Assembly (NCBI GenBank): GCA_000697475.1
Contig: JNEU01000871.1
Span: 62,001-126,000, forward strand
Source: Lichtheimia corymbifera B2541
Lineage: Eukaryota > Mucoromycota > Mucoromycetes > Mucorales > Lichtheimiaceae
DNA: 64,000 nucleotides
Direction of reading: 5' to 3'
Part shown: positions 1 through 13,538 of the stretch, piece by piece
Layout of the letters: the number at the start of each line of letters is the position of its first letter
Position numbering within the stretch: the first letter of the stretch is position 1
Made by a program: the position numbers and the translations under genes
The notes under the pieces: model-generated
The model's input: the letters and a program-made list of their open reading frames with translations, nothing else
Databases searched by the model: none
Told to the model about the DNA's origin: nothing

Positions 1-576
1 ACGTCTTCTCTTTTTCTTGGATGATCGTCGATGCGATGATTTCTTCTTTTTGCTGCTAGATTTTCTGCTCTTGTGTTTGCGTCGTCTTCTACGTCGATCA
101 TCATCACTGCTGCTATCATCCGATTCTGCATCATCCTCGCTATCCGAATATCGACGTCTGCGTTTCGAACGAGAAGTTTCTTCTGGCGTTAATGATCGTC
201 GTCGTGGTTCTGGAGAAGGTGCCCAAATCGTGGCTGTACTGGAATCTCTCACACGTTTACGACTAAATAGCATATATGTAATAATGTAAGCCATCATGCT
301 CCCACATTCAATATACAATACATACTATTCCATATAAGTCTCTCCTGGCATTCTTGGGAATCCATCAATGTTCTCTTCATCCTGATAATATCTTCCAGCC
401 CGACGAGGAGGAGATCGACGGTCTCTGCTTCGATCGTCGTTACGGAAACGTCGAGGGGAGTCATGGGAACGATCGCGATGACGACGATAACGTGGTGAAG
501 GAGATCGACGACTGTGTCTTTCTTTACGAGAATAGGGTGAGGGAGATCGATGTCTTGACCGACTGCGAGATGGCAT
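1..576 (-). CDS. NKAP: NKAP-like RS-rich nuclear protein (N-terminal part)
   Basis: Two exons are visible, 576..326 and 262 to the window edge, joined over a 63-nt intron (GTATGT...TTTAG). The start chosen is the Met of MPSRSRSRHRS at 576; an upstream in-frame Met at 630 lies in a CA-repeat leader and is less likely. The first 80 residues are Arg/Ser/Pro-rich, like splicing regulators. The join gives YRKRVRD, followed by an IWAPSPEP motif and a TPEE stretch, then a Ser/Asp run and a Lys/Arg-rich block. That order matches the N-terminal half of the NKAP family, which has a GLSP-type motif before acidic and basic tracts. NKAP proteins bind RNA and act with the spliceosome and in transcription. 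The diagnostic C-terminal domain lies outside the window, so another SR-like protein is not fully excluded. It is divergent with MED23. Confidence 0.65.
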
Positions 577-725
577 TTGTGTGCTGTTGGAAGGAGGGTG
601 AAAGAGGTGCACACACACACACACAGACACAGCGCTGCTATTTTACGGCCCGAAAGCCAAATGCTCTTTCTGCGTTGCCCGTTTTGCTCCTACAAGATCA
701 CCCCCACCCCCTCTCCTTGAGCATA
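577..725. promoter_or_regulatory. Shared divergent promoter gap, NKAP/MED23
   Basis: Only 149 bp separate the start codons of the NKAP-like gene (minus) and MED23 (plus), so this interval must hold both 5' leaders and core promoter elements. It includes a short CA dinucleotide run near 610-624. No TATA box is obvious. Confidence 0.5.
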
Positions 726-3700
726 ATGGAATCGTTGCGAACGGTGATTTCACGGTTGTTTGCCGATCCACAAGATCCTACAGCCACTGTGAGTTTGTTC
801 ATCCCATTGTCCTATTCCCACGTGCCCTTCATTCCTTACTTAAACTCATGCTTTACAATAGCCGTTGGAAGACACCAACCGACGATATTGCGGGTAACAA
901 CGCGCTTCACTTTATATTCTTGACGTGGTCGATATTGATTTGGATATTGTAGTTATTTCAGTCGAAAACCATCCAAGCGTCGACGTGTCAGTTTGCTTCA
1001 CCCAAAGACAGAGCAGGCATATACGGATCAAGTAGCACTCGATGATAGTCCCATGGTTGCATTTCTACTTCAAACAAGTCGTCTTGATTATGATACTTTG
1101 GCCCATGATTTTCTACGTACATGTGTTGTTGGGAATATGGTAAATATCACATGGAAATCAGCCCATTCTACTTCTTACACCTCTTGCTTGTACTTTAGTC
1201 GGAGCAGCTCAAGGTGATCATGCTCAAATATCGGGAGCCGCCTCTTACGTTGGTCAAGACAACCAGACTCATGGCATTTCTCAATCATCTCTTGACTATT
1301 GTTCCTGTTACACCCAAAGCAACCACTGCTTCTGGTGGTCATGGATCATTAACGACTACACCTTTTCCTCTGGGACAGCTATTCGAAGATCTCACTCTGA
1401 CGCTCTCTTTACGACCTGCACCTGGCAACAACAAATCACTCACATTGTCGATATGGGTTGTCACCATCCAATTTATGTTGTCATGCTTGAAAAGCAACTC
1501 ACAGCAAGCATTGTACAATGCAGGAATTGCCACACCTGCCATTCTTGGAATTATCAAACACATCTTGTTGGAATTGACTCGATTGCCTGCCACCAATATG
1601 AATCCTCTTCAGAAGCAATGCTTTTCTTTGGGGAAGCAGATGCTGGATCTATTCCTAGTCCGTGAACATCCAATCAATTCGACATCATCGGATCAAAGCA
1701 GTACAACCTCTGTCCCTATTGGAATTGGCTCAGTCTCTTACTACGACGTCATTGTATCGGTAAGATCTCTCTTTTCTTTTACACAACGAATATAGTATTG
1801 ACATGATATAATAATAGTTCCCAGAGCTATATGGCCATTTCATCAATGAAGCACCTCCAACTACGGGATCCCAGCAGCAACCAACAATAGCCAATCACAA
1901 CGTATGGCTGATGACACTCCAATACATGATCACTTCAATCACACAAGATCATCGTCTCATGGATAAGATCCATACGGTTATGGCAGTAAACATCATCAAG
2001 CACATTTTGCGTGAGATCAATACCCTTCCTGCCAACATGTCGACAGCCCAAATCGATTGTCTCAACAAGGGCAAAGAATTGATCAACCTTTTGCTACTCG
2101 GTCCTATGGGTGATGGTGCAGGCGTCGTATCACATTACGACATCATTGTTGCGGTATGGTATCCTCTCCTATTCGTGCTCCAAGTTCGCTGATCGGATAT
2201 ATAATAAGTAGCTACCGGATGTATATGGTCATTTCTTGCGAGGCACATTTGCTCAAAGTATTCATTGGACCATGGAGAAGTTCGTCAACGAACTTGGCAA
2301 ACGTAGAAGACATCTTGCTTTTCTCATGATGCCACCAGGTATGAAAGATTATTGAGGATTATATTTGATGTTTATGTAACCCCTTTCTTATAGACGCATC
2401 TTGGCCTCTCATCTCGCAGCTGAGTCGGCGCCATGAGTACAATGACTTGACGACACGAACTAGTTTTCACATGTTTGAAGGAGATTTGGTAAATATCACT
2501 GAAACTCTTGTCCCATGCGCTGGATATTGACATGTTGTTACATAGATCGAATTTGTAAAGGAGGGCAATTCCACAAACATTGAGACCCATTTTCGTGACA
2601 TGCTCTTTCAACGTGCATCCATGGATGAATTCCGTCAGCTTGAATTATCGCTTACACAAACGGGATTGGATACAAGGCAAATAAGAAAAGCCATGGTGGA
2701 TAAAGTACGGGATGTTCTCCAATGTATTCAGCAGCATAGTCGATCAGAGAAAAGGCCGAGTAAGTGGATCAATCATTAGTTTGGTTAAGCATCGATGTCT
2801 CATGCTCGCTTCCATAGATTCAAATCCACCCAATCAAGATGACACAATGTGGATCCCGTCAAATTTGGATTTGTGGGAATTGATGAATGAAACGGCTGAC
2901 CAGTTATACAGCTTTGTGGCAGCAGAGTAAGCATTACAGCATTGAGCATGATGATGGATAGGATGCTAATCTTGGATATGCGGTAGGTTTTTCACTTATG
3001 AGGATATCCTGCAAGACTTTTATGACCTTGTTTATCAACCCAATGGAGAAGAGTATCCAGCGGGAGCAAAGCATCACCTGCCCAAGGACAATGGCTTAAT
3101 TTGGTTTCTCTTACAACTCTTCCGTAAGTGGTTATTGTGCACTGGTATTATCACATGGAGTGTGTGACTCATTATTCTATTAGCGATTGACAGGATAGCC
3201 AAGGAGGTTATTCCACGGGATTTTGAAGGAGACGAGAGCTTGTTTGCGAAATTGGGTTCCCTCTATAACGAAGCACAAACTCGTTCAGTGGATGCCTTCT
3301 CACTTAGAGACCTCGCACTACAGTCTGCGGTAAGACATGGAAGGATGACACACTTGTGTTGATGATGCTCATGGTTTTAATAGATCACCTTGCAACAACA
3401 CAACATCAAAGATGCCGCTAATATCAAGCAGCGTCATCGAGGTATTTCCTCGGCTCTTCAATACACCAGCATCTGCTACAAAATACAGGCTTATTTCAAA
3501 CAAAATTATCACAGTACGTGTCACATACTTTACACAGGCGTTTTCACTAATGATATCCATTTACAGGCAATGTGAAGAATCCTGATCTTTTCAGCAACTT
3601 GGACATATCGGAGATGACCAAAATTGCGCTTGTCAGTCAAATGCGTGGAGAATGGGTGCCATTTACTCTCTATGTGTATCTCGTCCCAAATGAAGCTGAA

Positions 3701-6700
3701 GTTGGTACACTTGGGAATCCAGAATCTACCTATTTCAAGGGAGGCAGTTTATCTTACAAGCTGTTGGATTTACTCTGTGTCAGCGGCAAACACAGGTAAC
3801 ACGGAGGATGGGCATTGTTGTCGCTTAGCTTACATGCTCTTTTTAGACTTTTGCAAGTGATCTACAAGATGATGCTTGAAAGTGATGTAGGACCAAAATA
3901 CCAGAACGCTCAAATCTCGTGTGTTTCACCCAACGTGATCGATGTGGTCTACAAATTACTATATAGTGCACCATGCTCGTAAGTAACATGGGATATGTAC
4001 ATCATGTAGCCAAGGCTAATGTTATGTTGCGTTAACTAGGTCGGAATTGATGGTGAAGGAAATCTTTGATAAGATCAGGCGTTGCGACAAGCGATACAAG
4101 AGCAAGCATGATGGACAAAACACTGCAAACAACGAGATGATGCTTTCACTCCCGACGATGCGTTGGCTTCATACGATCCTTCAGCTGATGAATTACCGGT
4201 TCTTGCGGCAGTTAAAATATCCTTTTACCAATGTTGACTTTTTTGGTCTGACAGTCTATACAACTATCATACAATCCTTAACCATCTTTTACGTTCTCGC
4301 CAAACTCATCAGGACTTTTCCACTATATCCGCTACTCCATCTCCTATTTGGAACATCGACAAGTATATAGGGTTCTCGAATCTTTTGTTTTCAACGTGGC
4401 AGTAAGTGAATCATACTTTATGCTTTAGATCCAACTTTGCTCATTATCACATGTAAATAGCGTATGCAAATGGATGTCAAGCTTCTACGTTCTCTGGATG
4501 ATCCCAAGCGTGATAAGCCTATATGGTTTGCTGAATCAGAGACTGTGGCCCGAGCTATGGTGACAAGTATTAGTCGACTTATCAAAACAAGGTAGGTACA
4601 TCTTATTGGTGTTCCATGATCAAGTACTAATTCACTTTTATAGAGGTCAAGCTGATATCAAGACAGAGCAAATTCATCGTGTTCTTGGCAGTCTCTTTGA
4701 ATATCGGTTGGATTGGTCGAAAGAGTCGCTCAGCTATTTCCCAGAAGCTGTCAGGAGTTTTTACACAGATCCACAATCACACAACCAAAAGATCAAGGTG
4801 CGCCCCACCATCAACCCTGCTGCTCTACGACAACAAGTGATCAACAACAAAGCCTTAACGAGTTATCTACTACAAGGGTCCCCTGAGCACGAATCGATCA
4901 TGGTCTCATATTTCTCAGTCGCTGAAAACCAAGCCAGTCTACTTTGTGTCATATGGATCATTGCAGTGATGCAGGGTTCAATGGATGTTTTCCATATGCC
5001 ATGTGAGTATACCTTTTAAAAGATCCTTATCCAGAATGACTTATCACTTGTTTCTTTCATATCAGCTGTGCGAAAGCTGCTTTTGCTTGTAGCTCCAGCT
5101 CGTGTCGATACGCATGCTGTGGATTTGATTGATTTTATTCTTAGTGTGGATTATGGTCAAAACCGTCCTGATCTGGTATGTAGAGCTATATGCAAATGGA
5201 AAGGCAGCCCAACTTATGTTGTTATCTATATAGCCTTTGAAGCTCCTCGACGCTATGATTTGGAAATATCAACTTGTCAACTTCACCAATATCATTTCAG
5301 CACTTGGAAAGGGCAGTGGCACACCTGATCGCACATCAAAAGCTTTCAGATTTATTCAATATCTCTTGCTCGAGTCACCTGAATTCGTCAATCGAGTAAC
5401 CAAGTGGACATCATTGGGATTCAGCCGACGATATTGGACCGAAGAGGATTTCCATCACAAGCTAATGCAGTACTTGAATGAATATCCTGAGTACCACGAG
5501 TACGAAGCATTTGCAATGGCACAAAAGCAAGGACAAATGCCAGCGCTGGATCCACCTCTACAACCACAAATGCCCGTGTATTTTACGAATATCGTCAGCG
5601 ACTTTGTACCCTTCTTGGAGGTGCTCATTTCACGTTTGGTCGAATATGCCCAGGTCGACTTGCTGATTGCTATCATGGATCGATATGGCCATTTATTCTA
5701 CTATCACAATGCACCATTATCATTTGTCAGCAATTTGCTGCTTTACTACTTCCCAAACGATACGCTTGCCGATCCTCGTGTGTGCAAAAGGGTTGTGCGA
5801 TTGCTTGGTAAGGTAGCCGACATGTTCATATCATCTTTGGTTACTCATATATGCCGAGTATCATCATAGACTTTGAGCAATATGACCTTGCCCCTGAAGC
5901 AATAGCATATTGTCAACAAGACGACCTTGATGCCAAAGCATTTGACGCAGGATATTTCGAAAGGGTGATTAGCAAACTTGCTGATAGTAAGTTGGGAGGA
6001 GGAATAGCTACATAGCACGCGATCTAACATTTCCCCCTCCTTTTCCAGACTTGGATACCCAAAAGTGTGCTCCTCGACATAACCCCAACCTACCTGAACG
6101 GCAGTTTCGAGAAATTGGTAGTCCTGCAGTGCTAGGCATTTCAATTGCCATGTTGGAGATCATGGTCACACCCATCCCTCCTTCCACCATTGTCAAGTAT
6201 ATTTTGGATATGGTGCTTTTACGTGGTTCTCGGCAAACGGGTGTATCCGCATTGACCATACATGCGACCGGTCTTTTGATATCCTCTCTTCCTTCAGATC
6301 ATTTTGTTCGACCCGTTTTGGATGAGCTCAATAACCTCATTGTGAACAACCCTTATCTTCTTGAGATATCCGAACCTACTCGACTGGTAATGCTTTCTTA
6401 TTTCTGGCCATTCAAAAGACTTTGGGATATTGATTGGTTTTGTATTAGATACGATGTGGTATGCCCAAGCAAACCAATGGCAAATATTTCATGTCCCAAT
6501 CATTCCCTGATCTCACAAGCACTGCCGCGTTGAGAGATACCATGAGCTCCCGTCTAAGCAAAGCAGTGGTGTTTCCTTACATCTTCAACGACTATACCTT
6601 CAATTTGCACAACTATAGCACCAATGCACCCAATTGCTTCCTCACGCTTTTCCACAGCCTGCTTCATTATTCAAGTCTTGATGCATTCCGCGTGTTATTG

Positions 6701-7154
6701 GAATACTTGCGTACCTTACGTAATTCACCGGACAAGCTTAAAACGGATGTGCAATTGCTCTATGTATGTTTCCTACTTGGTCCCGCCCTTCATCGAATCG
6801 AAAAGTTGGACAATAATAACACCGATGCTGAGGTAAGTAATCACTAGTTTGGCATTGCGGATAATATGCTTATGGGTTGCTCTTTTAGTTTCTGATGGAG
6901 TTAATGCACATGGTGAAGCACGTGACGACGCTTATGGATTTGAAAGAAGGATGGTCAACACAAGCTTTAGAACAAGTCTTTGATTTTCTGTGAGTAGTTC
7001 AAAAGATATCAAAAGGCTTTTATTGATGCAACATTATAGATATCATATTCGAGCAAGATTCTGCAAGTCACCTGACCTTGCCAACCAACTACGTGAAATC
7101 ATCAAATCCATGAATCCTCCCATCAACCAACGACTTATTCGACTAGTAATGTAG
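726..7154 (+). CDS. MED23: Mediator complex subunit 23
   Basis: This is a long multi-exon gene with over 20 short introns; the first two are about 789-861 and 894-952. It begins MESLRTVISRLF and ends RLIRLVM before TAG at 7152. Segments along the whole length line up with animal MED23: the SPEHESIMVSYFS region, an IWKYQLVNF motif, the QMPVYFTNIVSDF block, the ISIAMLEIMV helix, NYSTNAPNCF, VQLLYVCFLLGP, and a C-terminal FDFLYHIRARF followed by IIKSMNPPINQRL. MED23 is a tail-proximal subunit of the Mediator coactivator and relays activator signals to RNA polymerase II. No catalytic motif is expected. Nothing looks broken: every exon inspected continues the frame. It converges on SF3B4, leaving 75 bp between stop codons. 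MED23 is absent from budding yeast, so its presence supports an early-diverging fungal origin. Confidence 0.9.
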
Positions 7155-7229
7155 AATAGATTTTTTTCTTTGTACAAACAAGCAATCAACAAAAAGCACA
7201 CACAATAATGAGCGTAATGACTCCTATTT

Positions 7230-8247
7230 CTATTGCCATGAATTGTAATTTGGATAACCAGCTGGAGGTGGGGGAGGTGGAGGAGTTTGACCAACAAAAG
7301 CACCTGGCGCTGGAGCCGCTTGTGCAGCCATGGGTGGAGGTGGAGGTGGAGGTCGTGGGTATCCTGCAGCGGGTGCACCACCCATTGGCATATTATAATG
7401 AGGTACAGCACCAGGACCACCAGCATTAGGAGCAGGAGCAGGAGGAGTACCGCCCATTGCCATGGATGATGGATCGGCATACAATCGATTTGGTAACTGT
7501 ACATTCTTCCTTGCTTGTGCTGCCAACAATCTTTCTGCGGCTGATCCGTGTCGTTCACCTTTACCATCCTTCTTCAATGCATATGAAACTGTGATTTGTT
7601 TGTTCATGAGATATTGGTTGTTCATGGCGTCGATAGCTGCATCGGATGAATCAAAGTTATCAAAGCTGACAAAGCCAAAGCCTTTCAGATTGCCGGTCTC
7701 TGGATCTCGCGCGATTTTTGGTGTCTGTACAATAACGCCAAATGCACTGAACGTGTCGTAAAGTAGTTTCTCGTCAACATCTGGATCAAGATTGCCAATA
7801 AACAACGTCGCACCAACATCAAGATTCTTTCGATCTGAAGTCGCCTATATATATGTATATCCTATTAATACAACATCCCCAATTCACCATAACCACACCA
7901 CCATCGACGTCAATAGAGACACTTTACCTTGTTGACACGAATCGGTTTGCCATACAACCGGATCTGATTCATAATACGAATGGCATAATCAGCGTCCTCC
8001 TCGGTAAGAAACTCGCAAAAGCCATAGCCTTGATGTGTTTGAGTGACACGATCCTTGGGTAAGTGGACGTTAACTAGAACGGAAAAGATTGGATCGTCAG
8101 CATCGCTCACTGAATGTCCAAAGTCTTGAACGTACCAACAGGACCGGCCTGTAACATGAGTTCCCAGACTAAAGAATCCGTGCATCGTTCGTCGAGATTT
8201 CCAATATATACAGTCGCTTCCTGATTACGCTCAATCTGCTGTGCCAT
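7230..8247 (-). CDS. SF3B4: Splicing factor 3B subunit 4 (two RRMs)
   Basis: Three exons, 8247..8136, 8073..7928 and 7844..7230, give 290 residues. The protein opens [20 protein letters not shown]. Two RRMs follow. RRM1 carries RNP2 VYIGNL and RNP1 GYGFCEF; RRM2 carries LFIGNL and GFGFVSF, with the [13 protein letters not shown] and [19 protein letters not shown] stretches typical of SF3B4/Hsh49. The C-terminal 80 residues are Pro/Gly/Ala-rich with runs of 7-8 prolines, as in animal SF3B4 but much shorter. SF3B4 sits in the U2 snRNP SF3b complex and contacts pre-mRNA upstream of the branch point. The introns are 62 and 83 nt with good GT-AG ends. The Met at 8247 is chosen because it matches the family start exactly. 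Confidence 0.95.
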
Positions 8248-8700
8248 AATATGTCGTTGGGAACAAAAAGAAGTGTGTTCAGGTTGACAAAGACCGAAGC
8301 GGGAATCGTCAGCCAATGCATCCAATAACAGCGAACAAAATGACTTGCATTGTCCCATCCAACCTCCTAAAATGAAACACATCATCAGGATAGAGCCCTT
8401 TGTACAATAGTTCATTCTTTTAAAACAACAACGAAAGCCTTTATTTGATTAGCGGCGGTTCCTTTAGTACAACATGATGGATTTGTACACAGTGACTAAA
8501 CAGACTACCTCCTCCAAGTTATCCACAGGGTTGATCGTAGCAATTCATCTATTTATCTTGGGTGTTTATCTTGGATGAAAACATCTGCCAACACTTCCTT
8601 TTTTGTCATTGATTATTTAGAACATGATAGCGTAACTCTTATTGACAAAGAGACAATAATAAAAGGTTTATTTCTGATAGGAGACTATAAGAACAATCGA
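8248..8700. other. Intergenic, upstream of SF3B4
   Basis: This 453-bp stretch lies between the SF3B4 start and the stop codon of the acyl-CoA carboxylase gene. It is AT-rich and should contain the SF3B4 promoter and the carboxylase 3' end. Open frames that run into it from SF3B4 continue exon 1 upstream of the conserved start and look like leader sequence. I see no further gene. Confidence 0.5.
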
Positions 8701-10934
8701 TTACATGCGACTCACGCCATAAATGTTGCCACCTTCAACAGTGTTACTGTAGATCGCATCTAAGCAGAAACCAATCACGGTGCGGGTATCTCTGGGGTCA
8801 ATGATACCATCGTCCAAAAGACGTGAAGAGGTGTAGTACACATCCGATTCGGCTTCTACGGATGCTTGGAACAAGGCCTTGCGTTGGGAAGCCATTTCTT
8901 CATCAATCTTTTTACCAGCACTATAGTAGTCATGTTAATATCTATGCATGGCTTAATGTTCAGTTTCCTTACCGAGCAGCACCTTGACGCATGACAATGT
9001 CGAGCACACCTGTAAGCTGTTCTGGGCCCATAACCGAGCACTTTGAGTTGGGCCACGAGAAGAGGAATCTATTTCTCTCGTCAATACAAGCTCTCTGATA
9101 TTACTATTCATAATGTTATTATACCTTGGTTCATATGCACGACCGCACATGGCGTAGTTGCCTGCACCATAACTGGCACCCATCATGATTGTAATAGCAG
9201 GCACGGTGGAGTTGCTCACTGCGTTGATGAATCGGGAACCTGCCTTGATAATGCCTTCTTCTTCATATTGCTTTCCGACCATGAAACCGGTAATGTTTTG
9301 CAAATAGATCAAGGGCGTGTTCCTGAAATAGATATGTCAACAGATATGGAATGACGATGTAGCATGCGCTTTCTACTTACTTGATATTACACAATTGGAT
9401 AAATTGGGTAGCCTTGTTGGCTTCTTGAGTAAAGATGACATTGTTGTTGGCAAGAATACCAACGGGAACGCCTTGAATGAATGCCCATCCACAAACCAAA
9501 TTGCCACCATAGTTGGGCTTGAAAGGAGTAAAACGAGAGCCGTCCACAATACGAATAATGACTTCAGTGGCATCAAATGGCAAGCGAATGTTGGCAGAAA
9601 CAATTCCCAAGAGTTCCTCTAATCAAAGGTTGTGAGCACATGTAATTGATCACCCCCATTTTCTTTGCAGGATCTTACCAGGGTTGTAGTATGGTTCCTC
9701 AAACTCTCCCTTCAAATGGCGCAAAGGAAGGCTTCCCTTGTGTTCCCAATTCAAGTTCGCCATCCACTCACGTGCCTTGCGAATAGCATCATATTCATCA
9801 TTTGCAAGCTGATCACTGACACCAGAAACACGCGAGTGCATATCTGCACCACCCAAGCTTTCTGAATCGGTGACTTCACCTGTAGCCATTTGCACAAGAG
9901 GAGGTCCACCCAAGTATACGGCGGCTTTTTTCTGATACAGCATGATAAGTGGATTTGATACGTACAATGATATGATATAATAAAACATACCTTGACCATG
10001 ATAACATAATCACTCATACCTGGGGTGTAGGCACCACCGGCAGTAGAGCTTCCAAATACCACACAGCAAGAGGGGATTTGTGCCTTGGATCTAAAACAAG
10101 GATCATAAGTAAATGATGGCTTTCCCTTTTATGATCGCACTTACTGCAAAGCCTGATTACGGAAACCAGCACCACCACGATGGAAAACTTTGAATTGTTG
10201 TTGGAGGTTAGCACCAGCCTATACACATATTGCATTAGTAAAAGGGTGGATGCCAAAGAGTCAAAAGATGATTTTCACTTACCGACTGAGTAAGAGTGAT
10301 TGTTGGCAAGCGGTTTTGCATGGCGATTTGGTGAATACGGCCAGCCTTGAGAACACCAGCTTCGTTCATGGCACCACCAGCCATTGTGGGTACATTGGAT
10401 GAGACGATACAAAGCACACCGCTATCATGTAGCATGAGGATAAGTGATATCACCCTTGAAACCATTGTTACACAATATGTACCTGACAAGACCGATACCA
10501 GCAACGATTGATCCACCTTTTTCGAATGGATGAGTATATCTTGGAATGATGCAATGGTTTCAATATCGACTTACCAAGCGTCATGTCATCTTGATCGTAT
10601 CCAGCAAGTGCACATAATTCAAGGAATGGAGAGTCTTCATCAAGCAGTAACTCGATTCGTTCGCGTGCTGACAGATATGAAATACGCCTTAATGAAATTG
10701 TGTGGGGAAGCGGAACGCGAGCGTGAATCCGAACATACCTGGCAGCTGACCGCGCTTCTTGTGCAAAGCGATATGCTTTTCTTTGCCTTCATTCGTAGCC
10801 TCCTGCAATCGTTCTTGTAGTTGTTCAATGAGACCTTGCCATTCTTCCAAATTGGCCTTGTATTCGGGGCTGCTAGTAACAACAGCTGTTTGATGGCGCT
10901 TCACAAGGTGGTCGACAGAAGTCAAAGTGGACAT
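8701..10934 (-). CDS. Acyl-CoA carboxylase carboxyltransferase (MCC beta-like)
   Basis: This multi-exon gene starts [15 protein letters not shown] and ends YGVSRM. Diagnostic blocks occur in family order: [142 protein letters not shown] and [13 protein letters not shown]. These define a biotin-dependent carboxyltransferase of the methylcrotonoyl-CoA, propionyl-CoA or geranyl-CoA carboxylase beta class; spacing is closest to MCC beta of leucine breakdown. The paired glycine-rich motifs form the acyl-CoA and biotin oxyanion sites. The N-terminus lacks an obvious mitochondrial presequence and the C-terminus is SRM, a permitted PTS1 variant. Substrate is therefore not certain. No biotin-carboxylase partner lies nearby. 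Confidence 0.85.
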
Positions 10935-11100
10935 GACTGGAATGTAGGATAAGAAAGAAAGTAAGGAAAAGAAAAAGAGAGAAGAGTATTAAAGACGAAT
11001 AGTAGGATTTAACGCATATGTAAGCATTTGTCTCTCTCACATGGTTATAGCGTCAAGACTGACCGACCCAGCTTATTCAACTCTTTCTCACACATCAAAT

Positions 11101-11565
11101 TCACGAGGAGCAACTAATTTGGTTGGGGTTTGCACTCTTTACCATACCAGATGCGATTTGATCTCCCTTCAATATGAATCCACCTCTTGTGATATCCAAT
11201 GCTGCATCACGAAGGCTATCAATGGACCTCCCATTCATCAAGGATCCAGCTGTTACTGTAGTTAAGATGTCTATATAAGATGATGGAATAAAGCCTATAG
11301 CTTCAAAGACAATATTCTGCATGCAACACTCTTGAGCTCCCCCTTATTGATTCCTGGTAACTTATTCACAGCAGTAATCGCATCATGTCCTACAAAAGTA
11401 CAACAACTCAAAAATGCCATATAGCTGGATCGTCTTGCAAGGTGACGCACCAAAGGCTTTAAAGGACAATGATTGGGATGGGATAACATGGCTAGTATTT
11501 GAAAGAGCTATCGTGTACGCACTCAACACCGTCGTCAAGAAGAACATAAACGAGACGAAGCACAT
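11101..11565 (-). CDS. Possible small secreted protein, unrecognised
   Basis: Three exons can be joined by eye. The first runs from the Met at 11565 to the codon split in KAFG, followed by a 61-nt intron (GTGCGT...TGTAG). A short second exon reads GHDAITA, then an intron of about 53 nt (GTGAATAAG...ATGCAG) leads into NIVFEAIGFIPSSYIDILTTV and on to SCSS and TGA at 11101. The product is about 110-115 residues and starts with a hydrophobic stretch, MCFVSFMFFLTTVLSAYTIA, that reads as a signal peptide. I recognise no domain. The signal-like start and the two in-frame joins argue for a gene; short length and lack of known relatives argue against. A different 3' exon is possible because GTATGG lies inside the last exon. 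Confidence 0.4.
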
Positions 11566-12017
11566 GTGAAGAGCTAATTAAAGAACAATGACAACCACAA
11601 AGACAATGAAATTTAAAAATGACCACAAAGAGTGGCAATAAGACTCCTTACTACCATGTGGATACGCACGTAGTCTTGCATTTTTAACAGCTACAAGTAA
11701 ATCAAAAGTAGAATATGAGGAGTGTGTGACATGAATGCCTGTGCAGAATGCTGGGGATGGTTCCTGAGATGATGGAAATGTAATGGGCTGCTAAATTGGG
11801 TGAATCGCCTATACCAGCAGAATCAAGGTTGTATCTTTATAAGAGTCTGGGGTTCATGTTGTTCATGCATAGGAAGTAGGTGACTGACGTATATACATAG
11901 CCAAATTAAGCAGGCGACAACTCCCCATTGATATGGGTTGCTTGAAAGACACTTTACATTTATAATATGCTTAATGCTCGATTTTTATGGAATATACAAC
12001 ATGTAAATGCGAGGAAT
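11566..12017. other. Intergenic, 3' of TGS1
   Basis: About 450 bp of AT-rich sequence without a convincing open frame. It should hold the TGS1 3' UTR and the promoter of the candidate gene at 11101-11565. Confidence 0.4.
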
Positions 12018-13538
<1,521 letters not shown>

